Assembly (NCBI RefSeq): GCF_018417535.1
Contig: NZ_CP070977.1
Coordinates: 3,658,001-3,722,000 of the forward strand
DNA: 64,000 nucleotides
Source: Burkholderia pyrrocinia
GTDB taxonomy: Bacteria; Pseudomonadota; Gammaproteobacteria; Burkholderiales; Burkholderiaceae
Direction: 5' to 3'
The position numbers were made by a program, and so were the translations under genes. A model generated the notes under the pieces. It searched no databases and was not told the origin of the DNA. It saw only the letters and a program-made list of their open reading frames with translations. Positions 1-10,136 of the stretch are shown one piece after another; position 1 is the first letter of the stretch, and each line of letters starts with the position of its first letter.

Positions 1-545
1 CGCGCCACTCGGACCTGATCGTCGGCGCCGCGCTGAAGCTCGGCTCGGGCTTCATGTCGGAGACGGCGTTCCAGTACAACCAGAACAACAACCAGCTCGT
101 GAAGTCGAGCGTCGGTTTCGGCTACAGCCCGGGCGAGCGCCGCGTGATCAACGTCGGCTACCGCTATACGCGCGCGAACACCACGCTCGACGGGCAGCCG
201 ATCAACCAGTTCCTGGTGTCCGCGCAATGGCCGCTCACGCGCCGCCTGTATGCGATCGGTCGTTTCAACTACGATCTCGCCGGCGATCGCGTGGTCGACG
301 GTCTGCTCGGCTTACAATACGACGCGGATTGCTGGGCGCTCGGGGTCGGCGTGCAGCGGGCTGCGAACGGCGTGAATTCGTCGGGGCAGCAGAACTCGTC
401 GACGCGATTCATGATGCAACTGACGCTCAAGGGCTTGTCGACCGTCGACAACGGCCTCGTGTCCGCATTCCGCGCCGGGGTGCCGGGCTACACGCCGCTG
501 CCGCCGCCGCCACCGCCGATGTCCCGCTTCAGCAACTACGAGTAA
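1..545 (+). CDS. lptD: LptD, LPS-assembly outer-membrane protein (C-terminal part only)
   Basis: LptD (Imp/OstA) is the outer-membrane beta-barrel that, with LptE, inserts lipopolysaccharide into the outer leaflet. Only the last ~180 residues lie in the window; the frame is open from base 3 and the 5' end is outside. The visible part is a run of alternating amphipathic strands ([35 protein letters not shown]) and the family-typical [10 protein letters not shown] segment, followed by a proline run (seven P) and a terminal SRFSNYE. The next gene, surA, encodes the periplasmic chaperone needed for LptD folding, and lptD-surA-pdxA-rsmA is a widely conserved order, which supports the call. Confidence 0.93.
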   Translation, partial: RHSDLIVGAALKLGSGFMSETAFQYNQNNNQLVKSSVGFGYSPGERRVINVGYRYTRANTTLDGQPINQFLVSAQWPLTRRLYAIGRFNYDLAGDRVVDGLLGLQYDADCWALGVGVQRAANGVNSSGQQNSSTRFMMQLTLKGLSTVDNGLVSAFRAGVPGYTPLPPPPPPMSRFSNYE

Positions 546-596
546 CGCCGGCTTGTCTGCACCGGTCAGCACGATTTCAATGGAGTTTCAGTGGCA

Positions 597-1955
597 ATGA
601 AGAAAACCCTTCGTTTCGCGGCAGTCGTGTCCAGTCTCGCCGCGTCCGCCGCGCTGCTCGCCGCCGCGCCGGCCGCGGCGCAGGCGCTCGGTTCGCAAGG
701 TGCGCAACTCGCCGACGAAGTCGTCGCGGTCGTCAACAACGACGTGATCACGGGCCGCGAACTCGACCAGCGCGCCGGCCTGATCGCGCGCCGGCTGCAG
801 CAGCAGAACGCGCCGGTGCCGCCGGCCGACCAGCTGCGCGCACAGGTGCTGAACCAGATGGTGCTCGAGCGGATCCAGGTGCAGAAGGCCAAGGACGACG
901 GGATTCGCGTCGACGACGCGACCGTGCAGTCGACGCTGCAGCGTCTCGCGCAAGCGAACGGGATGACGCTCGAACAGTACCGCGCGCGTCTCGAGGCGCA
1001 AGGCGTGCCCTGGAGCATCTTCACGAGCGATGCGCGTACCGAGCTGATGCTGTCGAAGCTGCGCGAGCGCGAGGTCGACGGCAAGATCACCGTGTCGGAC
1101 GCCGAAGTCGCGAACTACATCGCCAGCCAGCGCGGGCCGAATGCGTCGCAGCAGCAGGACCTGCGCTTCCAGCACATCTTCATCAAGGCGCCGACCAACG
1201 CGCCGCAGGCCGACATCGAAGTCGCGCAGAAGAAGGCCGACGCGCTGCTGCAGCAGGCGAAGTCGGGCGCCGATTTCGAGCGGCTCGCGAAGAACAATTC
1301 GGAAGCGAACGACGCGAAGAAGGGCGGCGATCTCGGCTTCAAGGCGCCGAGCGCGCTGCCGGCCGAGGTCGTCGATGCCGCGTCGAAGCTGCGCCCGGGC
1401 CAGGTCAACCCGACGCTGATCCGCGTGCCGGACGGCTTCGAGATCGTGCGTCTCGTCGACCGCCGCCAGAGCCAGGGCGCAACCGCCGCGGCACCGAAGA
1501 TCGTCCAGACGCACGTGCGCCACATCCTGCTGCGCGTGGGCGAAGGCAAGTCGGAAGGCCAGGCGCGCCAGCAACTGGTCGACATCCGCAACCAGGTCGA
1601 GGCCGGCGGCGATTTCGCGAAGTTCGCGCGCACCTACTCGCAGGACGGTTCGGCGTCGCAGGGCGGCGATCTCGGCTGGATCAGCCCGGGCGAGACCGTG
1701 CCGGAATTCGAGCGTGCGATGAACAACCTGCAGGACGGCCAGATCAGCCAGCCGATTCGTACCGAGTACGGCTACCACCTGATCCAGGTGCTGAACCGCC
1801 GCGAGGCGGAAGGCTCGGTGCAGCAGCAGATGGACATCGCGCGTCAGGCGATCGGCCAGCGCAAGGCCGAGCAGGCATATGCCGACTGGCTGCGCGAGCT
1901 GCGCGACTCGTCGTACGTGCAGTACAAGATCGGCGGCGTCGGCCCGGCGAACTGA
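597..1955 (+). CDS. surA: SurA, periplasmic peptidyl-prolyl isomerase/chaperone
   Basis: SurA escorts unfolded outer-membrane proteins such as LptD across the periplasm. The product of 452 residues begins with a Sec signal peptide ([11 protein letters not shown]... ending near AAAQA), then the SurA N-terminal chaperone domain ([20 protein letters not shown]) and two parvulin domains starting near residues 187 ([13 protein letters not shown]) and 303 ([17 protein letters not shown]), the second with [15 protein letters not shown] two codons upstream at 591 is also possible; ATG 597 gives the standard signal peptide, and a GGAG lies at 582-585. It is 51 bases behind lptD and 11 bases ahead of pdxA, so the three are probably co-transcribed. 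Confidence 0.95.
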   Translation: MKKTLRFAAVVSSLAASAALLAAAPAAAQALGSQGAQLADEVVAVVNNDVITGRELDQRAGLIARRLQQQNAPVPPADQLRAQVLNQMVLERIQVQKAKDDGIRVDDATVQSTLQRLAQANGMTLEQYRARLEAQGVPWSIFTSDARTELMLSKLREREVDGKITVSDAEVANYIASQRGPNASQQQDLRFQHIFIKAPTNAPQADIEVAQKKADALLQQAKSGADFERLAKNNSEANDAKKGGDLGFKAPSALPAEVVDAASKLRPGQVNPTLIRVPDGFEIVRLVDRRQSQGATAAAPKIVQTHVRHILLRVGEGKSEGQARQQLVDIRNQVEAGGDFAKFARTYSQDGSASQGGDLGWISPGETVPEFERAMNNLQDGQISQPIRTEYGYHLIQVLNRREAEGSVQQQMDIARQAIGQRKAEQAYADWLRELRDSSYVQYKIGGVGPAN

Positions 1956-1966
1956 ACGAGCTTCAC

Positions 1967-2953
1967 ATGACCACGCCCGCGCTGCAGATCGCGATCACCA
2001 CCGGCGAACCCGCGGGGGTCGGCCCGGAGCTGACCGTGCAGGCGCTGCGTGACGCCGCGCAGCGCTGGCCCGACGCGCATTTCACCGTGCTCGGCGATGC
2101 GGCGCTGCTCGATGCGCGCGCGGCGGCGGTCGGCGCCGACCCGGCAACGCTCGCCGGCGGGCAGGTGTCGATCGCGCATCGCGCGCTTGCCGCGCCCGCG
2201 CAGGCGGGCAAGCTGGACGCGGCGAACGGCCGGTACGTGCTCGACTTGCTCGATGCGGCGATCGACGGTGCGCTGGCAGGCCGGTACGACGCGATCGTTA
2301 CCGCGCCGCTGCAGAAGAGCACGATCAACGATGCGGGCGTGCCGTTCACCGGCCATACCGAATACCTGGCGGAGCGCACGCATACGCCGCGTGTCGTGAT
2401 GATGCTGGCGGGCACCGGCGACAAGCCGCTGCGCGTCGCGCTCGCGACCACGCACCTGCCGCTGAAGGACGTATCGGCCGCGCTGACGATCGACGGGCTC
2501 GTCGAGACGCTCGCGATCATCGATCGCGACCTGCGGCGCGACTTCGGTCTCGCCGCGCCGCGCATCCTCGTGACGGGCCTGAACCCGCACGCGGGCGAGA
2601 ACGGCTATCTGGGCCGCGAGGAGATCGACGTGATCTCGCCGGCGCTGGCCCGTGCGAACGCGCAGGGTATCGACGCGCGCGGCCCGTATCCGGCCGACAC
2701 GCTGTTCCAGCCGCGCCATCTGGCCGATGCCGATTGCGTGCTCGCGATGTTCCATGACCAGGGGTTGCCCGTGCTGAAGTATGCGACGTTCGGCGAGGGC
2801 ATCAACGTGACGCTCGGGCTGCCGATCATCCGCACGTCGGTCGATCATGGCACCGCGCTCGATCTGGCCGGCACGGGCCGCGCGGATCCGGGCAGCATGA
2901 TTGCCGCACTCGATACGGCCGTCACGATGGCACGCCATCGCCGCGCGGCCTGA
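1967..2953 (+). CDS. pdxA: 4-hydroxythreonine-4-phosphate dehydrogenase PdxA
   Basis: PdxA oxidises 4-phosphohydroxy-L-threonine in the DXP-dependent route to pyridoxal phosphate. The 328-residue product has the family N-terminus ([15 protein letters not shown]), the substrate-binding [12 protein letters not shown] region and the C-terminal [12 protein letters not shown] and [21 protein letters not shown] stretches; the conserved histidines of these motifs bind the metal. The length is normal. The frame is open much further upstream because of GC-rich codon bias, but the ATG at 1967, 11 bases after the surA stop, is the only start consistent with the family N-terminus. Confidence 0.96.
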   Translation: MTTPALQIAITTGEPAGVGPELTVQALRDAAQRWPDAHFTVLGDAALLDARAAAVGADPATLAGGQVSIAHRALAAPAQAGKLDAANGRYVLDLLDAAIDGALAGRYDAIVTAPLQKSTINDAGVPFTGHTEYLAERTHTPRVVMMLAGTGDKPLRVALATTHLPLKDVSAALTIDGLVETLAIIDRDLRRDFGLAAPRILVTGLNPHAGENGYLGREEIDVISPALARANAQGIDARGPYPADTLFQPRHLADADCVLAMFHDQGLPVLKYATFGEGINVTLGLPIIRTSVDHGTALDLAGTGRADPGSMIAALDTAVTMARHRRAA

Positions 2954-3000
2954 CGCGGTCCGACCACCACATTCGTCGTATTTTTCGTTTTACTCAGTCG

Positions 3001-3828
3001 ATGTCGAACAGCAGACAGCACCAAGGCCACTTCGCGCGCAAGCGCTTCGGGCAGAACTTCCTCGTCGATCACGGCGTGATCGACTCGATCGTGTCGACGA
3101 TCGGTCCCGCGCGCGGCCAGCGCATGGTCGAGATCGGCCCCGGGCTCGGCGCGCTGACCGGGCCGCTGATCGAGCGTCTCTCGACGCCCGAGTCGCCGCT
3201 GCATGCGGTCGAGCTCGACCGCGACCTGATCGGGCGCCTGCAGCAGCGCTTCGGCGCGCTGCTCGAACTGCACGCGGGCGACGCGCTCGCGTTCGATTTC
3301 CGTTCGCTCGCGGCGCCCGGCGACAAGCCGTCGCTGCGGATCGTCGGCAACCTGCCGTACAACATTTCCAGCCCGCTGCTGTTTCACCTGATGACGTTCG
3401 CCGACGTGGTCATCGACCAGCATTTCATGCTGCAGAACGAAGTCGTCGAGCGGATGGTCGCGGAGCCGGGCACGAAGGCGTTTTCGCGGCTGTCGGTGAT
3501 GCTGCAGTACCGCTACGTGATGGAAAAGATGCTCGACGTGCCGCCGGAATCGTTCCAGCCGCCGCCGAAGGTCGATTCGGCGATCGTCCGGATGATTCCG
3601 TACGAGCCGCACGAGCTGCCGGACGTCGATCCGGTGCTGCTCGGCGAAATCGTCACTGCCGCGTTCTCGCAGCGCCGCAAGATGCTGCGCAATACGCTCG
3701 GCGACTATCGCGAGACGATCGATTTCGATGCGCTCGGCTTCGATCTCGCGCGTCGTGCGGAGGACGTGAGCGTGGCCGAATACGTCGGCGTCGCGCAGGC
3801 GCTCGCGACGGTGCGCAAGGCCGGGTAA
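3001..3828 (+). CDS. rsmA: 16S rRNA (adenine1518/1519-N6)-dimethyltransferase RsmA (KsgA)
   Basis: RsmA dimethylates two adjacent adenosines in the helix-45 loop of 16S rRNA, a late 30S-assembly checkpoint. The 275-residue product carries [15 protein letters not shown] at the N-terminus, the SAM-binding motif [14 protein letters not shown], the acidic ELDRDL that contacts SAM, and the catalytic [14 protein letters not shown] (NLPY motif). PDSAIVRM-like [11 protein letters not shown] and [10 protein letters not shown] in the C-terminal part complete the family signature. It is the last gene of the lptD-surA-pdxA-rsmA run and is followed by a strong terminator. Confidence 0.96.
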   Translation: MSNSRQHQGHFARKRFGQNFLVDHGVIDSIVSTIGPARGQRMVEIGPGLGALTGPLIERLSTPESPLHAVELDRDLIGRLQQRFGALLELHAGDALAFDFRSLAAPGDKPSLRIVGNLPYNISSPLLFHLMTFADVVIDQHFMLQNEVVERMVAEPGTKAFSRLSVMLQYRYVMEKMLDVPPESFQPPPKVDSAIVRMIPYEPHELPDVDPVLLGEIVTAAFSQRRKMLRNTLGDYRETIDFDALGFDLARRAEDVSVAEYVGVAQALATVRKAG

Positions 3829-3866
3829 CGCGCGTCGCGCGAGCTCGACCGGATGTCGCGATGAGG

Positions 3867-3890
3867 CTGCCCCGCGGGGCAGTTTTTTTA
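3867..3890 (+). terminator. Rho-independent terminator after rsmA
   Basis: A perfect 16-base palindrome (CTGCCCCGCGGGGCAG, 3867-3882) is followed by seven T. It lies 38 bases after the rsmA stop and before the convergent DMT transporter gene. Confidence 0.85.
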
Positions 3891-3929
3891 TGTGCGCGTG
3901 TCGTTCGCATGTCGGGCTGCCGCCCGCCG

Positions 3930-4865
3930 TCATGCCCGCCTGCGTGGCGGCGCGTTGACGAGCGCGATGCCGGTCAGCACGAGCGCGGCCGCGGACATGA
4001 AGCGCCAGCCGACCGATTCGCCGAGCAGCAGCACGCCGAACGCGACGCCGAACAGCGGCGACAGGAACGTGAATACGGACAGCCGCGACGCGCTGTAGCG
4101 CGTCAGCAGCCAGAACCACGACAGGTAGCTGACGAACGCGACGATCACCGACTGGTACGCGAGGCTCGCCACCGCGACCGGCGTGACGTGCGCGAACGAC
4201 ACCTGGCCGAACAGCGCGGCGAGCGCGACCAGCACGACCGCCGACACCGCGAGCTGGTAGAACAGCGTCTTGCTCGCACTTGCGTGCGCGAGCGCCGTCG
4301 AACGCACGACGACCGTCGTCGCGGCCCACATCGCGCCGCCGAGAATGCCGAGCGCGTCACCGGCCAGCCCCGCCAGAACGGATGCGTCCGGCGCGCGCGG
4401 CTTCAGGAAGCCGTCCGCGAACGCGAGCGCGATGCCGGCGAACGCGAGGCCGACGCCGGCCCACTGCGCGCGCTGCAGCCGTTCGCCCGGCGCGAACAGG
4501 TGCAGGCCGAGCGCGGTGAAGCAGGGCGCCGTGTACAGGAAGATCGCCATGTGCGACGCGCTGGTCAGCGTCAGCCCGAAGAACACGCAGACGAATTCGC
4601 CGGCGAACAGTGCACCGGCCGCGAGGCCCGCGCCGAACGTGCCGTCCGCGCGGAACAGCGGCGTGCCGCGCGCGCGGGCCCAGCCCCACAGCAGCACCGC
4701 GGCGATCACCGAGCGCAACCCGGCCTGGAACATCGGTGCAATCGCGGCGTTCGTGCTCTTGATCGCGACTTGCTGGAAGCCCCAGATCGCGCACAGCAGC
4801 AGCATCAGGCCGACGGCGCGCATGTCGAGCGCGCGGCGCTTGGGCGTGGCGGCAAGCGTGGTCAT
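3930..4865 (-). CDS. DMT-superfamily (EamA) membrane transporter
   Basis: A 311-residue integral membrane protein with about ten hydrophobic segments arranged as two EamA repeats, typical of drug/metabolite exporters of the RhaT/YdcZ-like group. It begins MTTLAATPKRRALDMRAVG, followed by the first membrane helix LMLLLCAIWGFQQVAIK. The second repeat includes LAYQSVIVAFVSYLSWFWLL and SPLFGVAFGVLLLGE, the conserved C-terminal EamA pattern. Longer upstream starts run into DNA without coding character, so ATG at 4865 is chosen. It is convergent with rsmA and divergent from gloA. The substrate cannot be read from sequence; amino acids or amphiphilic metabolites are usual for the family. Confidence 0.88.
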   Translation of the reverse strand: MTTLAATPKRRALDMRAVGLMLLLCAIWGFQQVAIKSTNAAIAPMFQAGLRSVIAAVLLWGWARARGTPLFRADGTFGAGLAAGALFAGEFVCVFFGLTLTSASHMAIFLYTAPCFTALGLHLFAPGERLQRAQWAGVGLAFAGIALAFADGFLKPRAPDASVLAGLAGDALGILGGAMWAATTVVVRSTALAHASASKTLFYQLAVSAVVLVALAALFGQVSFAHVTPVAVASLAYQSVIVAFVSYLSWFWLLTRYSASRLSVFTFLSPLFGVAFGVLLLGESVGWRFMSAAALVLTGIALVNAPPRRRA

Positions 4866-5199
4866 CGGCGGGCCCCGCCGGTTCGATACGGTGGCAGCGA
4901 AATCAGGTGGGCGGCGCGTCCGGCGCGCTCGAATCGGCGGATTCGCACGGCAGTGTGGCTGGTCGGGAGGGTGGTCGCGTTCGGGCTGCATGCCCGCTTT
5001 TGGTGCGAAGTGGAAGGATGTTACCCGATCGGCCAGCCCGAAGGGGGCGCGTCGAGCGCGGCCGGTTCTGCCGGCGTACCCGCTCGCGCCTGTCGGACCG
5101 ATGCCCCATATCGGCCGCGCCGGCCAGGCGCCCCCGACGGGTTTCACCCGACTCTGGTAGAGTTTCTGGTTCTGGAAAGTCCCCACAGGAGTACACAAC
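4866..5199. promoter_or_regulatory. Divergent intergenic region, DMT transporter / gloA
   Basis: 334 bases without a credible gene. It must hold the promoters of both flanking genes. A clear ribosome-binding site (CAGGAG, ending about ten bases ahead of the gloA ATG) is visible; no convincing -35/-10 pair or repeat is seen. Confidence 0.5.
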
Positions 5200-5589
5200 A
5201 TGCGTTTGCTGCATACGATGCTGCGAGTCGGCGATCTCGACCGCTCGATCAAGTTCTATACCGAATTGCTCGGCATGAAGCTGCTGCGTCGCGAGGATTA
5301 TCCGGAAGGCAAGTTCACGCTCGCGTTCGTCGGCTACGAAGACGAAAGCACGGGCACCGTGATCGAGCTGACCCACAACTGGGATACGCCGGCTTACGAC
5401 CTCGGCAACGGCTTCGGCCACCTGGCGGTGGCGGTCGACGACGCGTACGCGGCCTGCGACAAGATCAAGGCGCAAGGCGGCAAGGTCACGCGCGAAGCGG
5501 GCCCGATGAAGCACGGCACGACCGTGATCGCGTTCGTCGAGGATCCGGACGGCTACAAGATCGAGTTCATCCAGAAGAAGGCGCACTGA
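5200..5589 (+). CDS. gloA: Lactoylglutathione lyase (glyoxalase I)
   Basis: GloA isomerises the hemithioacetal of methylglyoxal and glutathione to S-lactoylglutathione, the first step of cytosolic methylglyoxal detoxification. The 129-residue product is a single vicinal-oxygen-chelate domain of normal bacterial (Ni-type) size. Metal ligands appear at the expected places: His5 ([14 protein letters not shown]), Glu56 (IELTHNW), His74 ([11 protein letters not shown]) and Glu122 ([10 protein letters not shown]). A GGAG-type ribosome-binding site precedes the ATG. It is monocistronic, with its own terminator. Confidence 0.95.
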   Translation: MRLLHTMLRVGDLDRSIKFYTELLGMKLLRREDYPEGKFTLAFVGYEDESTGTVIELTHNWDTPAYDLGNGFGHLAVAVDDAYAACDKIKAQGGKVTREAGPMKHGTTVIAFVEDPDGYKIEFIQKKAH

Positions 5590-5639
5590 GCGCCGGATGA
5601 GCGGGCCGCGGTGTGCGATGCACGCGGCGGCCGGTACGA

Positions 5640-5677
5640 ACGGGCGGTGCGGGGTGACCCGCATCGCCCGTTTGCGT
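5640..5677 (+). terminator. Probable terminator after gloA
   Basis: Long GC-rich stem (ACGGGCGGTGCGGG paired with CCCGCATCGCCCGT, one mismatch) with a short TTTGCGTT tail, between convergent gloA and the YgjP-like gene. Confidence 0.6.
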
Positions 5678-5698
5678 TGACCGACAAGACCGTGCGCG

Positions 5699-6586
5699 TT
5701 ACAGCGACGGCAGCAGCTCGGGCGGGTGATGCTTGAGCGTGTGCCGTGCTTCGCGGAACTCGGGGAAGATCGATTCGACGGTCTGCCAGAAGGCCGGGCT
5801 GTGGTTCATCTCGCGCAGGTGCGACAGTTCGTGCGCGACGACATAGTCGATGATCGACATCGGGAAATGGATCAGCCGCCAGTTCAGGCGGATCTTGCCG
5901 TCGCTCGAGCAACTGCCCCAGCGCGTCGCTGCCGACGACAGCGCGTACATCGAATACGTGACGCCGAGCATTTCCGCATAGACCGCGAGGCGTTCGCCGA
6001 AGATCCGTTTTGCTTCGCCCTGCAGCCAGCCCTGCACGCGATCCTTGATCTGCTGCATGTCGGCTTGCGCGGGCAGCGGCAGCGACAACCGCAGCGCATC
6101 GGCGTCGAACGCGACGGCGCCCGCGCCGAGCGCGATCGTCACCGTCTTGCCGAGATACGGAAGCTGCGCGCCGTCGCGCCAGTCGATCTGCGGCAGCGCG
6201 CGCTGCTCGGTGCGCGTCTTCCACTCCGCGAGCTTCGCGAAGATCCAGCGTTGTTTCTCGGAGATCGCGGCCTCGATGTCGGCGAGCGTGACCCAGCGCG
6301 GCGCGGTGATCGACAGCCCGCTGCCGTCGATCGTGAAGCCGATCGTACGGCGTGCCGAGCGCTTCAGGCGGTATTCGAGCACGCGGCTGTCGAGGGCGAA
6401 CGTGCGCACGCGCGAGCGGTCGGGCGCCGGACCCGGATCGAGCGGTGCGGCGGGCGCTGCTTCAGGCGGCGCCGGCGGCGTGGCGGGCGCCGACGGTGCG
6501 GCGGCCGGCCCGTCGAAGAGCGGCAGGTCCATCTGGCGATGATCGAGAGCCACGACGGCTGGCCGTGGCCGCGGACGCTGTTTCAT
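5699..6586 (-). CDS. YgjP-like zinc metallopeptidase (DUF45/M48-like)
   Basis: A 295-residue protein of the YgjP/DUF45 family. The C-terminal ~200 residues form the catalytic domain, with the zinc motif VAHELSHLREMNHSPAFW (HExxH plus downstream His) and the preceding RWGSC segment (SAATRWGSCSS) and IRLNWRLIHFP, all family hallmarks. The N-terminal ~80 residues are proline/alanine-rich linker sequence without a fold signal. ATG 6586 (MKQRPRPRPAV) is chosen because codons upstream of it fall outside coding character. It ends the minus-strand run glyQ-glyS-gmhB-plsC. The biological substrate of this family is not established. Confidence 0.88.
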   Translation of the reverse strand: MKQRPRPRPAVVALDHRQMDLPLFDGPAAAPSAPATPPAPPEAAPAAPLDPGPAPDRSRVRTFALDSRVLEYRLKRSARRTIGFTIDGSGLSITAPRWVTLADIEAAISEKQRWIFAKLAEWKTRTEQRALPQIDWRDGAQLPYLGKTVTIALGAGAVAFDADALRLSLPLPAQADMQQIKDRVQGWLQGEAKRIFGERLAVYAEMLGVTYSMYALSSAATRWGSCSSDGKIRLNWRLIHFPMSIIDYVVAHELSHLREMNHSPAFWQTVESIFPEFREARHTLKHHPPELLPSL

Positions 6587-6632
6587 CAGTTCGCTTCTTT
6601 TTGTGGTGCGCAACGGCTGCAATCCGGGGGAT

Positions 6633-7397
6633 TCAGGCACGCGCGGCATCGCGCGTGCCTGCATTGCCCGCCTGGCGATAGGAATCGGGATCGATGCGGC
6701 GCATTTCCGCTTCGATCCATGCTTCGACCTGCGAGTTCAATGCATCGGGCGTCAGCCCGTCGACGGGGATCGGCTTGCCGATCGACACGGTGACGACGCC
6801 CGGGAATTTCGTGAACGAGTTGCGCGGCCACACCCGCCCTGCATTGTGCGCGATCGGCACGACGGGCGTGCCGGTTTCGATCGCGAAGCGCGCGCCGCCC
6901 GTCTTGTACTTGCCCTGCTTGCCGACCGGCGTGCGCGTGCCCTCGGGGAACATGATCATCCATGCGCCTTCCGACAGGCGCTTCTTGCCCTGGCGGATCA
7001 CCGAGACGAACGCGTTCTTGCCTTCCTTGCGGTTGATGTTGACCATGTGCAGCAGCCCGAGCGCCCAGCCGAAGAACGGCACGTACAGCAGTTCGCGCTT
7101 GAACACGTAGCAGAGCGGCTTCGGCATCAGCGCCGGAAACGCGAGCGTCTCCCACGCGGACTGGTGCTTGGACAGCAGCACGGCCGGGCCGTCGGGCAGG
7201 TTCTCCATCCCTTCGATCCGGTAGCGGATGCCGTTCAGCCAGCGCACGACCCACAGCGTCGACTTGCACCAGCCGGCCGCCATCCAGTAGCGCGCGTCGG
7301 GACGCATGAACGGGAAGGCGATGAAGCACGCGGTGGCGTACGGCACCGTGTACAGGATGAAGTAGATCAGCAGCAGCAGGGAGCGGACGAAGCGCAT
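6633..7397 (-). CDS. plsC: 1-acyl-sn-glycerol-3-phosphate acyltransferase (PlsC-type)
   Basis: PlsC enzymes acylate lysophosphatidate to phosphatidate in the inner membrane. The 254-residue product starts with a membrane helix (MRFVRSLLLLIYFILY), then the HX4E variant of the acyltransferase motif (LLSKHQSAWETLAFP), an ELLYVPFFGWALGLLHMVNI block, and the substrate-binding MFPEGTRTPVGKQGKYK motif, followed by PIAHNAGRVWPR. These four blocks in order define the family. The upstream frame adds 26 residues of low-quality sequence, so ATG 7397 is preferred. Genomes of this type carry several paralogues, so this may be a secondary LPA acyltransferase. Confidence 0.9.
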   Translation of the reverse strand: MRFVRSLLLLIYFILYTVPYATACFIAFPFMRPDARYWMAAGWCKSTLWVVRWLNGIRYRIEGMENLPDGPAVLLSKHQSAWETLAFPALMPKPLCYVFKRELLYVPFFGWALGLLHMVNINRKEGKNAFVSVIRQGKKRLSEGAWMIMFPEGTRTPVGKQGKYKTGGARFAIETGTPVVPIAHNAGRVWPRNSFTKFPGVVTVSIGKPIPVDGLTPDALNSQVEAWIEAEMRRIDPDSYRQAGNAGTRDAARA

Positions 7398-7440
7398 CGG
7401 CGTGAGTCTGGTGTTAGGGAGGATGCGCGCGGCAGCCGCA

Positions 7441-8004
7441 TCACTCGTGTTCGTGTGAAAGGAAATCGAGCGCAAACGCGCGCAGGTCGTCGTGGACCTT
7501 CGTGCCGGGCGGCAAATTGCCCGCGGCGAGCGTTTTCTTGCCCTTGCCGGTCAGCACGAGGTGCGGCTGGAAGCCGACCACGACACCGGCCTGCAGGTCG
7601 CGCAGCGAATCGCCGACGACCGGCGTGTGATCGGGATCGATCTCGAAGCGCTCGGCGATCATCTGCATCATGCCGGGCTTCGGCTTGCGGCAGTCGCAGT
7701 GATCCTCGGCCGTGTGCGGGCAGAAGAACACCGCGTCGATGCGCGCGCCGACCGCGGCCGCCGCGCGATGCATCTTCAGGTGCATCGCGTTGAGCGCGGC
7801 CATGTCGAACAGCCCGCGACCGATGCCGGACTGGTTGGTCGCGACGACCACGCGATAGCCCGCGTGGTTGAGCCGGGCGATTGCTTCGAGGCTGCCGGGC
7901 AGCGCGATCCATTCGTCGGGCGTCTTGATGAACGCATCCGAATCGACATTGATCACGCCGTCCCGGTCGAGGACGACGAGCTTTCGGTTGGGGCTGATCG
8001 GCAT
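7441..8004 (-). CDS. gmhB: D-glycero-beta-D-manno-heptose 1,7-bisphosphate 7-phosphatase
   Basis: GmhB removes the 7-phosphate in ADP-heptose synthesis for the LPS inner core. The 187-residue HAD-fold protein has motif I VVLDRDGVINVDS (nucleophile and acid/base Asp), motif II VVATNQSGIGRG, a cysteine/histidine zinc loop (FFCPHTAEDHCDCRKPKPG) and motif IV VVGDSLRDLQAG. This zinc loop distinguishes GmhB and histidinol-phosphatase from other HADs. The stop is 43 bases ahead of plsC, and the start is 10 bases after the glyS stop, so it is part of one transcription unit. Confidence 0.93.
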   Translation of the reverse strand: MPISPNRKLVVLDRDGVINVDSDAFIKTPDEWIALPGSLEAIARLNHAGYRVVVATNQSGIGRGLFDMAALNAMHLKMHRAAAAVGARIDAVFFCPHTAEDHCDCRKPKPGMMQMIAERFEIDPDHTPVVGDSLRDLQAGVVVGFQPHLVLTGKGKKTLAAGNLPPGTKVHDDLRAFALDFLSHEHE

Positions 8005-8014
8005 CGTGCGGCCC

Positions 8015-10114
8015 TTATGCGGCGAGCTTCGAGATGTCGGCGACGCAGTTCATCTGCTGATGCAGCGCCGACAGCAGCGCGAGACGGTTCGCGCGCAGCG
8101 CGGGATCGTCCGCGTTGACCATCACGTCGTTGAAGAACGTGTCGACCGGCGCGCGCAGCGCGGCGAGCGCCGACAGCGCGCCCGTGTACGCACGCGCCTC
8201 GAGCTGCGACTGCACGTGCGGCGTCACGGCCGCGAGCTGTTCGTGCAGCGCCTTCTCGGCGGCCTCGACGAGCAGCGCCGGCTGCACCGTGCCGTTCACG
8301 CTGCCTTCCGACTTCTTCAGGATATTCGAGATCCGCTTGTTCGCGGCCGCGAGCGCTTCGGCTTCAACGAGGCGCGTGAATTCGCGCACCGCGTCGAGGC
8401 GTGCGACGAGATCGTCGACGCGCGTCGGGTTCAGGCTCAGCACCGCGTCGACTTCGCCGGCCGAATAACCGCGCTCGCGCAGCAAGCCGCGCAGGCGATC
8501 CATGAAGAACGCGAAGATCGCATCGGTCGATTCGGCGACGCCCGGCACGCCTTCGAAGCGCGCGTGGGCCGTGCGCAGCAGCGACACGAGATCGAGCGGC
8601 AACTGCTTCTCGAGCAGCAGGCGCAGCACGCCGAGCGCGTGGCGGCGCAGCGCGAACGGATCCTTCTCGCCGGTCGGCGCGAGGCCGATGCCCCAGATGC
8701 CGACGATCGTCTCGAGCTTGTCGGCGAGCGCGACGGTGGTCGACACGGGCGTGGTCGGCAGCGCGTCGCCGGAGAAGCGCGGCTGGTAGTGCTCGGCGCA
8801 CGCGAGCGCGACGTCGTCGGCTTCGCCGTCGTGGCGCGCATAGTACGTGCCCATCGTGCCCTGCAGTTCCGGGAACTCGCCGACCATGTCGGTCAGCAGG
8901 TCGGCCTTCGCGAGGCGCGCGGCGCGCTTCGCGTGCGCGGCGTCGGCGCCGATCGCGAGTGCGATCTCGCCGGCCAGCGCCTCGAGGCGCTCGACGCGCG
9001 CGAGCGCCGAACCGAGCTTGTTGTGATAGACGACGTTCGCGAGCAGCGGCACGCGGTCGGCGAGCGGCTTCTTCTTGTCCTGCTCGAAGAAGAACTTCGC
9101 ATCGGCGAGGCGCGGGCGCACGACGCGCTCGTTGCCTTCGATGATCTCGCCCGGCGTCTTCGTCTCGATGTTCGACACGATCAGGAAGCGCGAGCGCAGC
9201 TTGCCGCCGACGTCGGTCAGCGCGAAATACTTCTGGTTCGTCTGCATCGTGAGGATCAGGCATTCCTGCGGAACCTGCAGGAATTCGTCCTCGAAGCGGC
9301 ACGGGTAGACGACCGGCCATTCGACCAGCGACGTCACTTCGTCGAGCAGCGATTCGGGCATCACGACCGTGTCGCCGTTCGCGTGTTCGTTCAGTTGCGT
9401 GCGGATCGTTTCGCGGCGATCGACGAAGTGCGCGATCACGCGGCCCCTGTCGCGCAGCGTGTCGGCGTAGGCGCGCGCATGCTGGATCGCGACGAGTCCG
9501 TCGGACAGGAAGCGGTGGCCGAGCGTGGTGTCGCCGGCGTCGATGCCGAACGCGGTGACGGGCACGATGCGATCGTCGTGCAGCACCGTCAGGCGATGCA
9601 CGGGGCGCACGAATTTCACGTCGGAGCCGTCCGGGCGCTGGTAGGTCATGAACTTCGGGATCGGCAGCTTCGCGAGCGTTTCGTCGAGCGCAGCCTGCAG
9701 CCCGTCGGCGAGCGTCGCGCCGGCTGCCGAATAGTTGACGAAGAACGCTTCGGCCTTGCCGTCCTGCGCGCGCTCGAGATCGGCGATCGACAGGTTCGGG
9801 TGGCCGAGCGCCGCGAGCTTCTTCGCGAGCGGGGCCGTCGGCTTGCCTTCGGCGTCGAGCGCGACCGACACGGGCAGGACCTTTTCGCGGACCTGCTTGT
9901 CAGGCGCGACGGCGCGCACGTTCTGCACGACGACGGCGAGGCGGCGCGGCGTGGCGTAGCGTTCGAATACGAGTTCGCCTTCGACGAGGTCGCGCGCCGC
10001 GAGGCGTTGCGCGAGACCTTCGGCGAATGCGTCGCCGAGGCGCGCGAGCGCCTTCGGCGGCAGCTCTTCGGTCAGCAGTTCGACGAGCAGGGGGGCGGGA
10101 TGATTGTGCGTCAT
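8015..10114 (-). CDS. glyS: Glycine--tRNA ligase beta subunit
   Basis: GlyS is the large subunit of the bacterial alpha2beta2 glycyl-tRNA synthetase and carries tRNA recognition. The 699-residue product begins with the family signature [20 protein letters not shown], contains the conserved [18 protein letters not shown] and [19 protein letters not shown] blocks, an HD-like region ([18 protein letters not shown]) and ends with the DALR-type anticodon-binding domain, including [17 protein letters not shown]. The start at ATG 10114 is fixed by the conserved N-terminus; the frame is open further upstream into glyQ. It lies 22 bases downstream of glyQ. Confidence 0.97.
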   Translation of the reverse strand: MTHNHPAPLLVELLTEELPPKALARLGDAFAEGLAQRLAARDLVEGELVFERYATPRRLAVVVQNVRAVAPDKQVREKVLPVSVALDAEGKPTAPLAKKLAALGHPNLSIADLERAQDGKAEAFFVNYSAAGATLADGLQAALDETLAKLPIPKFMTYQRPDGSDVKFVRPVHRLTVLHDDRIVPVTAFGIDAGDTTLGHRFLSDGLVAIQHARAYADTLRDRGRVIAHFVDRRETIRTQLNEHANGDTVVMPESLLDEVTSLVEWPVVYPCRFEDEFLQVPQECLILTMQTNQKYFALTDVGGKLRSRFLIVSNIETKTPGEIIEGNERVVRPRLADAKFFFEQDKKKPLADRVPLLANVVYHNKLGSALARVERLEALAGEIALAIGADAAHAKRAARLAKADLLTDMVGEFPELQGTMGTYYARHDGEADDVALACAEHYQPRFSGDALPTTPVSTTVALADKLETIVGIWGIGLAPTGEKDPFALRRHALGVLRLLLEKQLPLDLVSLLRTAHARFEGVPGVAESTDAIFAFFMDRLRGLLRERGYSAGEVDAVLSLNPTRVDDLVARLDAVREFTRLVEAEALAAANKRISNILKKSEGSVNGTVQPALLVEAAEKALHEQLAAVTPHVQSQLEARAYTGALSALAALRAPVDTFFNDVMVNADDPALRANRLALLSALHQQMNCVADISKLAA

Positions 10115-10136
10115 GTTTGGAGGAAATCTCGTCTCG

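Noticed and set aside
227..2953. Long open frame upstream of and through pdxA reading as a 908-residue protein
   Set aside because: Only the 3' part (1967-2953) is PdxA; the rest is an out-of-frame reading of lptD/surA, rich in Arg/Ala as expected for GC-rich shadows.
3930..5252. 440-residue version of the DMT transporter
   Set aside because: The added N-terminal part is intergenic antisense without hydrophobic helices; the family N-terminus starts at 4865.
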